Positions 46,059 through 54,121 of a DNA stretch of 64,000 nt are shown piece after piece. Every line of letters starts with the position of its first letter. Position 1 is the first letter of the stretch. The position numbers and the translations under genes were made by a program. The notes below the pieces were generated by a model. That model was not told where the DNA came from and ran no database searches. It worked only from the letters and a program-made list of their open reading frames with translations. Origin of the DNA: Phyllobacterium trifolii (GTDB taxonomy: Bacteria > Pseudomonadota > Alphaproteobacteria > Rhizobiales > Rhizobiaceae); assembly GCF_014192095.1 (NCBI RefSeq), contig NZ_JACHXN010000021.1, forward strand, positions 1 through 64,000. The letters are read 5' to 3'.

Positions 46059-46326
46059 TTTTGCCTAACAAGGCGTTGGTTGCCGGGCTGATTATCATCG
46101 GCTCGAGCTGCTATAAGGAGTATCTTGGTCAAGTACTTCGGCTTTTACGTTAACCTGGAACCTGACATCCCCATCTGGAGGTCCATTCGTTCCACCTAGC
46201 CCCCATCTTCTTCGGCCAGAACCATATCCTCTGAGGATTTGGTCAGTTGACCTTTGGCGCGCTTTTTCAGGTCGTTCGCTCCGCTACGACTTGACAATTC
46301 GCGATTGCAAGATTAACAGAGAACAT

Positions 46327-46341
46327 GGTTGTACGACAACC
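46327..46341 (+). promoter_or_regulatory. Candidate GntR/FadR operator before the liv-lar operon
   Basis: A perfect palindrome GGTTGTACGACAACC with 6-bp arms around ACG, 39 bases before the binding-protein start. FadR-type regulators often bind short inverted repeats of this form. Two such regulators are encoded in the locus. Confidence 0.5.
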
Positions 46342-46380
46342 CGGTAAGAATGCAATGCATGGATCGGGAGGATCTGTATC

Positions 46381-47601
46381 ATGAAATCGGTTCTATTGAG
46401 GGGTGCTGTTGTGGCGCTGTTCCTCGGCGCTGTGGCATACCCGGCGCTGGCCCAGGATGCGGCAGATACAATCAAGATCGGCGTGGTCGCCGCAGAGTCG
46501 GGAGCATTCGTTTCCGCCGGTCACACGCTGCCTGCGGGCGTCGGTCTTGCGGTAAAGGAAATCAATGACGAGGGCGGTATCAAGGTCGGCGACAAGACCT
46601 ACAAACTCGAACTGCTGAAGCGCGATGACCGCACTGATATCTCGACGGCAATCGCGGCAACGCAAGAACTCGTGCGTGACGAGAAAGTCGCAGCCATCTT
46701 CGGATCGGAAACGCACGACTTCACCCTGGCCATGGCCAAGATCACGCAACCGGCCAAGGTCCTGCATTTCGCCGGCAACAGTACGCTTGCCAAAGTGCTG
46801 ACAGATAGTTCTGTCGCCAGCGGCGGGGAAGATCACTATCTCTTCCAGACCGAGCCTCAGGAGTTTCAGCGCAGCGGATCGACCGCGCGTGGTGTGCTCA
46901 AGCTGCTGGAGCCGCTTGTCGGTCACCCGCTCAAAAAATCAGTGCTGATTGTCGGCAACGATGCGACCGGGCAATTCCTGTCGTCCTATTATCTCGCCGC
47001 ATTGAAATCCGAAGGCCAGGAAGTTCCGGACATCATATTCTATCCTCCGGACACGACGGATTTTTCGCCCTTTCTTACGCGCGCCAAGAGCCTGAAGCCC
47101 GACGTCGTCCATTTCTGGTACAATGGCGACTCGACGCTGACTGCACTTCCACAGGCGCTGGAACTCGGTGTTGCACCGAGCTATTTTCTCTTCGGTGTCG
47201 ACCCCGGCATCTGGAAGGAGCAGGGGTTGTCGGCCGATGTTCCCGTAGCGATGAGCTGCGTGCCAGTCTGCTGGGGCGAGTCATCCAACCCGAAGGCCAA
47301 GGCATACTTTGACGCGTATTTTGCGGCCGGTGCACCGAAGGGTGTGACGTCGTCCGTGTCGCTGCTCTATTACGATTATGTGCATTTCCTTGCCGAAGCA
47401 TGGGAAAAGGCTGGTTCCCTCGATCCTGACAAGACGGTTGAGGCGCTGAAAACATTGCATCACAAGGGTGTGGTTTCCGACGACCTCGCCTTCAACGCGA
47501 CGCATCAGGTAACCCACGCGACCGAAGTTTGCGCAGCAGCACCGGGTGGCGATATCACCTGCGCCATGCAGGAACCACCAGCTGACGCGCCAAAACAATA
47601 G
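46381..47601 (+). CDS. Liv-type ABC transporter substrate-binding protein
   Basis: 406 residues behind GGGAGGA. A signal peptide ends near LAQDAA. The type I periplasmic binding fold of the leucine/amide family shows TIKIGVVAAESGAFVSAGHT, GLAVKEINDEGGIKVGDKTY and EKVAAIFGSETHDFTLAMAK. A Cys pair CVPVC sits in the second lobe. It opens a transcript with two permeases, two ATPases and a LarA-family enzyme. Family members bind amino acids, urea, amides or organic acids; linkage to LarA favours a 2-hydroxyacid, which is an inference. Confidence 0.88.
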   Translation: MKSVLLRGAVVALFLGAVAYPALAQDAADTIKIGVVAAESGAFVSAGHTLPAGVGLAVKEINDEGGIKVGDKTYKLELLKRDDRTDISTAIAATQELVRDEKVAAIFGSETHDFTLAMAKITQPAKVLHFAGNSTLAKVLTDSSVASGGEDHYLFQTEPQEFQRSGSTARGVLKLLEPLVGHPLKKSVLIVGNDATGQFLSSYYLAALKSEGQEVPDIIFYPPDTTDFSPFLTRAKSLKPDVVHFWYNGDSTLTALPQALELGVAPSYFLFGVDPGIWKEQGLSADVPVAMSCVPVCWGESSNPKAKAYFDAYFAAGAPKGVTSSVSLLYYDYVHFLAEAWEKAGSLDPDKTVEALKTLHHKGVVSDDLAFNATHQVTHATEVCAAAPGGDITCAMQEPPADAPKQ

Positions 47602-47602
47602 T

Positions 47603-47633
47603 CCCCCCAAGGACCTCCGGTCGTCCTTCGGGG
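47603..47633 (+). promoter_or_regulatory. Stem-loop between binding protein and permease genes
   Basis: CCCC-AAGGAC pairs with GTCCTT-GGGG around a CTCCGGTC loop. No U-run follows, so it is more likely an mRNA-stabilising or partial attenuation hairpin, as often seen after binding-protein genes. Confidence 0.5.
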
Positions 47634-47677
47634 CGGCCGGAACGCTATCCGAATGATGGTCTGAACCGGAAGCCACT

Positions 47678-48547
47678 GTGGACATACTCCTGCAACAAAT
47701 TCTCAACGGTCTCTCGATCGCCAGCGTAATTACGCTGATCGCCGTCGGTGTCACCCTGATCTTCGGCCTGACGGGCATCATCAATTTTGCCCATGGCGAA
47801 TTCCTGATGGTCGGCAGCATCGTGACTTGGCTGGCGGTCGCCAACGGCATCAGCTTCTGGCTGGCAATCCTCCTTGCGATGATCGTGGTGGCAGTGATGG
47901 GCTTTGCTTTGGAGCGCGGTCTTTTCCGCTTTACGCTTGAGCGGCCGACAAATGGATTCATCGTTTCGCTCGGTCTGATTATTGTGTTGCAGCACATCGT
48001 CATCTTCTTCTGGAACGCCAATCAGAAAAGCATTCCGCGGCCTCTCAACACGATATGGGAAATGGGCGGCGTACGTATAGCGTCCGTGCGTGTCATGGTG
48101 ATCTTCATAACCGCCGCAGTCGTCGCCATGACATTCGTTGCCGTAACCAGAAGCCGCTATGGCCGAGCCCTTCGGGCCAGCGTCGAAGACCGCGATACGG
48201 CTGCGTTGATGGGAATTCCGGTTCGCCGCTACATCACCGGTGTTTTCGTTCTCGGAAGTGCGCTTGCCGGTCTTGGCGGCGGTCTCCTCATTGCACTGTT
48301 TCCGATCACGCCCTTCACCGGCGGAACGATGGTGATGAAGGGGTTTGCCGTGGCTCTTATGGGCGGCCTCGGGAATCTCACGGGAGCGGTCGTCGCCGGT
48401 CTCATTCTTGGCATCGTCGAAGGTCTGAGCGCCGGTTACGGCTTCTCTGAGTGGACCGACGCGTATTCGTTTGGGCTGATGATTCTCGTCTTGCTCTTCC
48501 GCCCAAATGGTCTCTTTGGCGGGACCAGCGGCCCGAAGATGGCATGA
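47678..48547 (+). CDS. LivH-type ABC permease
   Basis: 289 residues from a GTG. About eight membrane helices, with family motifs GLSIASVITLIAVGVTLIFG, GIINFAHGEFLMVG and RYGRALRASVEDRDTAALMG (the EAA-like loop contacting the ATPases). It overlaps the next gene by four bases (ATGA). Confidence 0.9.
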   Translation: MDILLQQILNGLSIASVITLIAVGVTLIFGLTGIINFAHGEFLMVGSIVTWLAVANGISFWLAILLAMIVVAVMGFALERGLFRFTLERPTNGFIVSLGLIIVLQHIVIFFWNANQKSIPRPLNTIWEMGGVRIASVRVMVIFITAAVVAMTFVAVTRSRYGRALRASVEDRDTAALMGIPVRRYITGVFVLGSALAGLGGGLLIALFPITPFTGGTMVMKGFAVALMGGLGNLTGAVVAGLILGIVEGLSAGYGFSEWTDAYSFGLMILVLLFRPNGLFGGTSGPKMA

Positions 48548-49575
48548 ACGCGATATATAGAAGAGTGTTACCCGTGATGCCCGCAAGCCATTCATTCCGC
48601 TCGCTTCTGCCAGTCCTCATTCTGCTGGTGCTGTTGGCACTGGTACCGCTTTTATCGCCGAGCAACCGCTTTGTCTCGTTGGCCATCTCCGCCGGCATCA
48701 ATGTTATCGCGCTTTACGGTCTGTCTGTGCTCTTCGGCCAAACCGGTATACTCTCGATGGGCCATGCCGCATTGGTGGGAATTGGCGCCTATACGGCCGC
48801 AATTCTCGCACGCGATTTCAACATAGGGTTCTGGCTCTCCATCCCGCTGGCAGGGATCATGGCAGCCATCGTGGCGGCACTGATCGGCATCCCCTCGCTC
48901 CGCGTCAGCGGCCACCATTTCGTCATCATGACGTTTGCTTTCGGGCAGTTGCTGGCCATTATCCTGACCAATGGCGGCGACTATACCGGGGCAGCGTCCG
49001 GACTTGATGTGCAGCAGCCCGTCGCCTTGTTCGGTTTGTCGATCGACGTGCTAACGCATTACTATCTGACGGTGGTGTTTTTCGTGGCGTTGAGTGCCAT
49101 TGCCAGCTGGGCCATCATCAACTCCCGCTACGGCCGGACCCTTCGTGCGATCCGCGAGAACGAAAAACTCGCAGCTTCACTTGGCATCAATGTCGGCCGC
49201 CACAAGATCGGAGCCTTCATTGTCAGCGGTGTATTTGCTGGCGTATCAGGTGTTCTTCTCGCCTATTTCCTGCGGCATATTTCTCCGAGCCAGTTCTCGT
49301 CTTTCCCAAGCATCTATCTCGCGCTGATGGTGATGATAGGCGGGGCGCGGCTTTTGCTCGGACCTCTCGCTGGCGGAATACTTGTCGCATTCCTGCCGGA
49401 ACTGCTCAACCTTGATCCCGTACAGTCGCGCATTCTCTACGGTGTCTGCCTGATCGCGGTGATTCTGCTTCTTCCCAATGGTCTGATCGCCGGAATTATT
49501 GCTGGCTGGCACAAGATGTTCGACCGCCGTGCCGCTCAACCAAGCGAGCCTGCCGTCGAGCGGGAGGGCAAATAA
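48544..49575 (+). CDS. LivM-type ABC permease
   Basis: About 343 residues; the ATG overlaps the LivH stop. Motifs include GLSVLFGQTGILSMGHAALV, SRYGRTLRAIRENEKLAASL and GGARLLLGPLAGGILVAFLP. It forms the heterodimeric channel with the previous protein. Its TAA shares a base with the next ATG (TAATG). Confidence 0.9.
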   Translation: MNAIYRRVLPVMPASHSFRSLLPVLILLVLLALVPLLSPSNRFVSLAISAGINVIALYGLSVLFGQTGILSMGHAALVGIGAYTAAILARDFNIGFWLSIPLAGIMAAIVAALIGIPSLRVSGHHFVIMTFAFGQLLAIILTNGGDYTGAASGLDVQQPVALFGLSIDVLTHYYLTVVFFVALSAIASWAIINSRYGRTLRAIRENEKLAASLGINVGRHKIGAFIVSGVFAGVSGVLLAYFLRHISPSQFSSFPSIYLALMVMIGGARLLLGPLAGGILVAFLPELLNLDPVQSRILYGVCLIAVILLLPNGLIAGIIAGWHKMFDRRAAQPSEPAVEREGK

Positions 49576-50297
49576 TGGCTGCGCTGCTCGATATCAAAGG
49601 TCTGCGCAAGCAGTTCGGCGGCGTTACGGCGCTCGCCGGCGTGGACCTGACCGTCAACGAGGGAGAGATCCTCGGTGTCGTGGGGCCGAATGGCTCGGGC
49701 AAGACGACGCTGTTCAACTCCGTGACAGGGGTACACAGGCCAACTGCCGGCACGGTTTCATGGCGTGGCCGGGACATCACCGGAATCCCCGCAAATGCCG
49801 TATCGCGCGCCGGCATCGCCTATACTTTTCAGCAAGCCATGGCGTTTCCGGGCTTGAGCGTTTTTGAAAACGTCCAGATCGCGACGGAGCATTGCAGCAA
49901 TACGCTTACAAACCGTCCGTGGACGACGCCGGCAAGTCTTCTCGAATTCGTCGGCCTGTCAGGATTGTCCGGAGAAAAAGCCGGCATATTGCCGTTCGGA
50001 CGCCTTCGTCTGCTGGGTCTGGCTTTGGCGCTGGCAACCCGGCCGTCGCTCATACTGCTGGACGAGCCGGCAGCGGGATTGAACGATCGCGAGACAACCA
50101 CGCTGGTGCACCTGGTTGAACAGTTTCCGGAGCATGGCATAAGCGTTTGCGTCATCGATCACGACATGAAACTGATGCAGATGCTGTGCCGACGCCTCGC
50201 CGTATTGGACTTCGGTTCAAAGATTGCCGACGGGCCCACCGCGGATGTGCTGAACGATCCCAAAGTGCTTGAAGTCTATCTTGGAGGGGCGCTGTAA
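49575..50297 (+). CDS. LivG-type ABC ATPase
   Basis: 240 residues. Walker A GPNGSGKTT, Walker B LILLDEPAAGLN and the H-loop IDHDMKLMQMLCRR identify an ATPase of the branched-chain/organic-acid uptake family. The ABC signature region reads LPFGRLRLLGLALALATRPS, missing the usual LSGGQ form, a variant seen in LivG proteins. It is coupled to the next gene by TAATG. Confidence 0.9.
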   Translation: MAALLDIKGLRKQFGGVTALAGVDLTVNEGEILGVVGPNGSGKTTLFNSVTGVHRPTAGTVSWRGRDITGIPANAVSRAGIAYTFQQAMAFPGLSVFENVQIATEHCSNTLTNRPWTTPASLLEFVGLSGLSGEKAGILPFGRLRLLGLALALATRPSLILLDEPAAGLNDRETTTLVHLVEQFPEHGISVCVIDHDMKLMQMLCRRLAVLDFGSKIADGPTADVLNDPKVLEVYLGGAL

Positions 50298-51016
50298 TGC
50301 TGCTCACCATCTCCGACATAACCACAGGCTACGGCCCTACGATCGTCAATCGCGGCGTTTCGCTGACCCTGGCGACGCGGGAAATTGTTACGGTTCTCGG
50401 TCCGAATGGTGCGGGCAAGTCGACACTGTTGCGCACACTCGCCGGTCTGGTGAAACCCCGCAGTGGCTCGGTCATTTTCGACGGTGCTGATGTCACCGGA
50501 CAGGCGCCCGATGTTATGGCAAAACGCGGCATGGTGCTCGTCCCCGAAGGCCGCCGCATCTTTACCGATATGACCGTCGAAGAAAATCTCCGGCTCGGAG
50601 CCTATACGCGCCGGGACGGGGACGCGATCGATGCGGATGTCAAAACCATGGAATCATTCTTTCCCATCCTCGCGGTCAAGCGCCGCGACAAGGGTGGGTC
50701 GCTCAGCGGTGGCCAGCAGCAGATGCTGGCAATCGCCCGTGGTCTTATGGCACGGCCGCGTATCCTGCTGCTCGACGAGCCATCGCTCGGTCTTTCACCG
50801 CTCCTGGTCAAGGAAATCCAGGGGATTATCCTCGATATAGGCGAACGCTTCGGCGCTTCGGTTTTGCTGGTTGAACAGAATGCGGGCCTTGCACTTTCGG
50901 TTGCAAGCCGCGGGTATCTGATGCAGAACGGACGTATCGCCACATCGGGTCCGATCGAGGAGCTCAGAGATATGTCACTGATGCGCGAACTTTATCTTGG
51001 CGGCGTCGCGGGGTAG
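50297..51016 (+). CDS. LivF-type ABC ATPase
   Basis: 239 residues. Walker A GPNGAGKSTLLRTLAGLVKP, Q-loop region GMVLVPEGRRIF (typical LivF), signature LSGGQQQMLAIARGLM, Walker B ILLLDEPSLGLSP and H-loop region LLVEQNAGLAL. It completes the LivHMGF set. The LarA-family gene starts four bases after its stop. Confidence 0.92.
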   Translation: MLLTISDITTGYGPTIVNRGVSLTLATREIVTVLGPNGAGKSTLLRTLAGLVKPRSGSVIFDGADVTGQAPDVMAKRGMVLVPEGRRIFTDMTVEENLRLGAYTRRDGDAIDADVKTMESFFPILAVKRRDKGGSLSGGQQQMLAIARGLMARPRILLLDEPSLGLSPLLVKEIQGIILDIGERFGASVLLVEQNAGLALSVASRGYLMQNGRIATSGPIEELRDMSLMRELYLGGVAG

Positions 51017-51020
51017 GAAA

Positions 51021-52313
51021 ATGACGGATGAGACAATCTCCATATCTTTCGGTCGGGGCCACCTGTCCCTAAGGCTGCCGGGGATCGCGAGACCGACGAT
51101 CATCCGCAAACAAGCCTTGCCGAAGATTGCCGATCAGCCGGCCGCCATTACAGCGGCTCTGAACGAGCCGATCGGATCGCCACCGCTGGCCGAACTTGCA
51201 CGCGGACGCAAAAGCGCATGCATTCTCATCTGTGATATCACCCGCCCCGTGCCAAATCGGCTGTTTCTGCGCCCGATGATCGAAACCATGGTCGAAGCGG
51301 GGATTCCCCGTGACAAGATTGTTGTTCTCATCGCAACCGGCTTGCACAGGCCCAATCTTGGCGATGAGCTTGCCGAACTTGTCGGTGATCCCTGGGTGCT
51401 CGAAAACGCACGGGTGGAAAATCACTATGCCCGCAACGAGGAAGATCATATCGACCTCGGGCCGACGGTGACGCGGGGAACTCCGGTCAAGCTGGACCGG
51501 CGCTTTGTGGAAGCTGACCTGCGCATTGCCACTGGACTGGTTGAGCCGCATTTCATGGCCGGCTGGTCTGGCGGACGAAAAGTGATTGCGCCGGGCGTTG
51601 CACATCATGAAACCATCCGCACGTTCCATTCGGCCCGGTTCATGGAAGATCCGCTCGCGGTCCAGTGTAATCTGATCGGCAATCCCCTGCACGAAGAGCA
51701 GCTGGAAATCGTCCGGATGCTCGGCGATGTCTATGGCCTCAACACAGTCCTTGATGAAGATCGCGATCTGGTGTGCGTCAGCTTTGGCGAGATCATAGCG
51801 AGCCACGCAGCGGCCGTGGCGTTTGTCAGTGAGGTTACGCAAATTGCGTCGCCGAGGAAATTCTCGACAATCGTCACGTCATCGGCCGGCTATCCGCTCG
51901 ACAAGACCTATTACCAGACGATCAAGGGCATGGTGACACCGCTCGATATTCTTGAACCGGGCGGCACGCTGATCATCGCCTCGGCGTGTTCGGAAGGATT
52001 TGGCTCGGCCGAGTTTCGCCAAGCCCAGGCACGCCTTGTCGATCTTGGACCCGAGCGCTTTCTTGCGACGTTGACTGCGAAAAACCTTGCCGAAATCGAC
52101 GAGTGGCAGACCGAGATGCAGTTGAAGCCGATGCGGCTCGGGCGTGTCGAACTCTATTCCACCGGATTGTCCGGTGATGACCGGACGCTGACAGGCGTTC
52201 ACATGATTGACGATATCGGCAAGGCCATCGAAAGAAGCATCGCCCATAGCGGCGATACAGCGGTCGCGATCATCCCGGAGGGCCCCTATGTCGTTCCGCG
52301 TTTCGCCGCCTGA
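51021..52313 (+). CDS. larA: LarA-family nickel-dependent 2-hydroxyacid racemase/epimerase
   Basis: 430 residues from ATG 51021, behind AGGAAAA. The two-domain LarA fold is supported by every key residue of lactate racemase. Arg75 is in CDITRPVP, His109 in IATGLHRP, His177 and Lys187 (site of NPN cofactor attachment) in EPHFMAGWSGGRKV, and His203 in TFHSARF; Gln299 and Lys302 are in YYQTIKGM. The enzyme uses the nickel-pincer nucleotide for hydride transfer at C2 of a 2-hydroxyacid. The family includes lactate, malate and sugar-acid racemases/epimerases, so the substrate is open. It ends the Liv transporter operon; larCEB follow on the other side of a GntR gene. Confidence 0.92.
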   Translation: MTDETISISFGRGHLSLRLPGIARPTIIRKQALPKIADQPAAITAALNEPIGSPPLAELARGRKSACILICDITRPVPNRLFLRPMIETMVEAGIPRDKIVVLIATGLHRPNLGDELAELVGDPWVLENARVENHYARNEEDHIDLGPTVTRGTPVKLDRRFVEADLRIATGLVEPHFMAGWSGGRKVIAPGVAHHETIRTFHSARFMEDPLAVQCNLIGNPLHEEQLEIVRMLGDVYGLNTVLDEDRDLVCVSFGEIIASHAAAVAFVSEVTQIASPRKFSTIVTSSAGYPLDKTYYQTIKGMVTPLDILEPGGTLIIASACSEGFGSAEFRQAQARLVDLGPERFLATLTAKNLAEIDEWQTEMQLKPMRLGRVELYSTGLSGDDRTLTGVHMIDDIGKAIERSIAHSGDTAVAIIPEGPYVVPRFAA

Positions 52314-52317
52314 CCGT

Positions 52318-53070
52318 TCAGCTTTTGCCTCTTCGGGCGCGGTCACGCAGTTCGACGAAGCGGGCGGAGCTTTTGGTCAGATGCGTTCGAACGGCTTTTT
52401 GAGCAGCGCGTTCATCCTGGTCGCGGATCGCCGACAGGATCGCGCGGTGTTCGCGCTGCATTCGGGCGACGTGTTTTTGCCGTTCCGCAGTGTCCATCGT
52501 GTCGAACCTGACCCATTGGCGCGGGACCATGGCACTGCCGAACGTGTCGAAAAGCCGGGCATAGTAAGAGTTCTGGGTTGCGACAAGGATAGCACGGTGG
52601 AAGGCGAAATCCTCTTCAGCGCCCGGACAACCGGCCTGGATGGATTTCTCAAGAGCATCAAGTCTCGACGCCATCCGCTCCACATCGTTTTGCGTGCGAC
52701 GCCGCGCAGCAAGTCCCGCAGCCTCGACCTCGATACCCATGCGCAGTTCGAGGATGCGGAGCACATCGTCGATCGATTCAAGGTCCGTCGGTATGATGGA
52801 AAAGGATCTGGGGGTCGGATCGTCCGAAACAAACGCCCCAAGACCTTGCCTGGTGGTGATAAGGCCTTTGGCACGCAGCGAAGCCAGAGCCTCGCGCACA
52901 ACTGTGCGGCTGACACCGGTCGCGGTCATGATCGCCTGTTCGGTCGGCAGACGCTGGCCAGGTGCAAGGTCGCCCGATTCAATCTGTGTGATCAGCGTAT
53001 CCACCAACCCGCTGCGCAGATTGGGCGTTTGCTGGATCGTATTGAACAGCGTGGTTTCCTGCTCCTTCAT
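52318..53070 (-). CDS. GntR/FadR-family transcriptional regulator
   Basis: 250 residues. An N-terminal winged helix (about 20-85) contains LAPGQRLPTEQAIMTATGVS, then RTVVREALASLRAKGLI. A C-terminal FCD ligand-binding domain (about 105-240) has helix motifs ILELRMGIEVEAAGLAARRR and FHRAILVATQNSYYARLF with conserved His positions for a metal. Such proteins commonly bind organic or sugar acids. It is convergent with larA (four-base gap) and divergent from the beta-hydroxyacid dehydrogenase operon, so it probably controls both lar transcripts. Confidence 0.9.
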   Translation of the reverse strand: MKEQETTLFNTIQQTPNLRSGLVDTLITQIESGDLAPGQRLPTEQAIMTATGVSRTVVREALASLRAKGLITTRQGLGAFVSDDPTPRSFSIIPTDLESIDDVLRILELRMGIEVEAAGLAARRRTQNDVERMASRLDALEKSIQAGCPGAEEDFAFHRAILVATQNSYYARLFDTFGSAMVPRQWVRFDTMDTAERQKHVARMQREHRAILSAIRDQDERAAQKAVRTHLTKSSARFVELRDRARRGKS

Positions 53071-53120
53071 CGTGTGAAACGACCTTCGTTGGGAATCGCA
53101 TTGAAAGATCTCATCACAAT

Positions 53121-53134
53121 GTTGCTATCGCAAC
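53121..53134 (+). promoter_or_regulatory. Candidate GntR/FadR operator in the divergent promoter
   Basis: GTTGCTATCGCAAC, a perfect inverted repeat with 5-bp arms, between the regulator (start 53070) and the dehydrogenase (start 53193). It shares the GTTG...CAAC frame with 46327-46341, but its centre is one base longer. A second short palindrome GTGGTCCAC is at 53158-53166. Confidence 0.45.
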
Positions 53135-53192
53135 GAACGGAAAAAAGCAAAACGGGCGTGGTCCACAGGATCACCGTCCCTGGGAGGACAGT

Positions 53193-54104
53193 ATGAAAGA
53201 CAGGATCGGTTTCATTGGGCTGGGTAACATGGGGTCGGGCATGGCCGCTAACCTGCTTGCGAAGGGCTGGCCGCTCACGGTTTTCGCGCATCGCAGCCGC
53301 GAGGCACTTGAGCGGCTGGTCAAGGGCGGGGCGACCGAGGCTGCGACGCCGAGGGACCTCGCGCTTGCATCGGATGTCGTCATTCTCTGCGTTACAGGTT
53401 CGCCCCAGGTCGAACAGGTTCTCAAGGGCGCGGACGGATTGCTCGCAGCAGCTAAAGCGCTGTTTATCATCGATTGCTCGACCTCCAATCCCGCTATAAC
53501 CGCGCAACTGGCAACGGAACTGGCTGCTCAAGGCAGCATCCTCATCGATGCACCGCTGGCTCGCACGCCGAAAGAAGCAGCGGAAGGTGCGCTTGACGTG
53601 ATGCTGGGCGGATCCGCAGAAACGGTGGCGCGGGCAAGGCCAATCCTCGAGGCATTCGCCGCGCGCATCATACACACGGGCCCGACGGGAAGCGGCCACA
53701 CGATGAAGCTTCTCAACAACTTCCTTTCCATGGGCTATGCCACGATCTATTCGGAAGCGCTTGCGCTTGGCGCAAAAGCCGGGTTGACGCCTCAAGTTTT
53801 CGACAGCGTCATCCGCGGTTCGAGGATGGATTGCGGGTTCTATCAGGCCTTCTTTGAATTCGTCCTCAACCGCAATGAGAACGCGCAACGCTTTGCCATC
53901 GTCAATGCACTTAAGGACATGTCCTATCTCGCCTCCTTCGCGCAATCGGCTTCGATCGCCAATCCCATCGGCGCGGCTGTGCGCAATTGCTTCGCGACGG
54001 CTGTTGCAACCGGGCACGGCGAGGAATTCGTGCCCGCATTATCCGATGTGGTAGCAGGCCTCAATGGCGTATCGCTGACCGGCCCGGCACCATCTGCCGA
54101 TTGA
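53193..54104 (+). CDS. NAD(P)-dependent beta-hydroxyacid dehydrogenase
   Basis: 303 residues, behind GGGAGGA. The Rossmann motif FIGLGNMGSGM is at residues 7-17. The substrate loop DAPLARTPKEAAEGAL replaces the more common DAPVSGG. The catalytic Lys172 is in GSGHTMKLLNN. This is the 3-hydroxyisobutyrate/tartronate semialdehyde reductase superfamily. It opens the operon with the cofactor genes and should oxidise or reduce a hydroxyacid related to the LarA substrate. Confidence 0.88.
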   Translation: MKDRIGFIGLGNMGSGMAANLLAKGWPLTVFAHRSREALERLVKGGATEAATPRDLALASDVVILCVTGSPQVEQVLKGADGLLAAAKALFIIDCSTSNPAITAQLATELAAQGSILIDAPLARTPKEAAEGALDVMLGGSAETVARARPILEAFAARIIHTGPTGSGHTMKLLNNFLSMGYATIYSEALALGAKAGLTPQVFDSVIRGSRMDCGFYQAFFEFVLNRNENAQRFAIVNALKDMSYLASFAQSASIANPIGAAVRNCFATAVATGHGEEFVPALSDVVAGLNGVSLTGPAPSAD

Positions 54105-54121
54105 CAGGAATTCAGAAGTTC

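Noticed and set aside
51069-51842. Reverse-strand 257-codon frame inside larA
   Set aside because: Antisense shadow; the forward frame carries every LarA catalytic residue.
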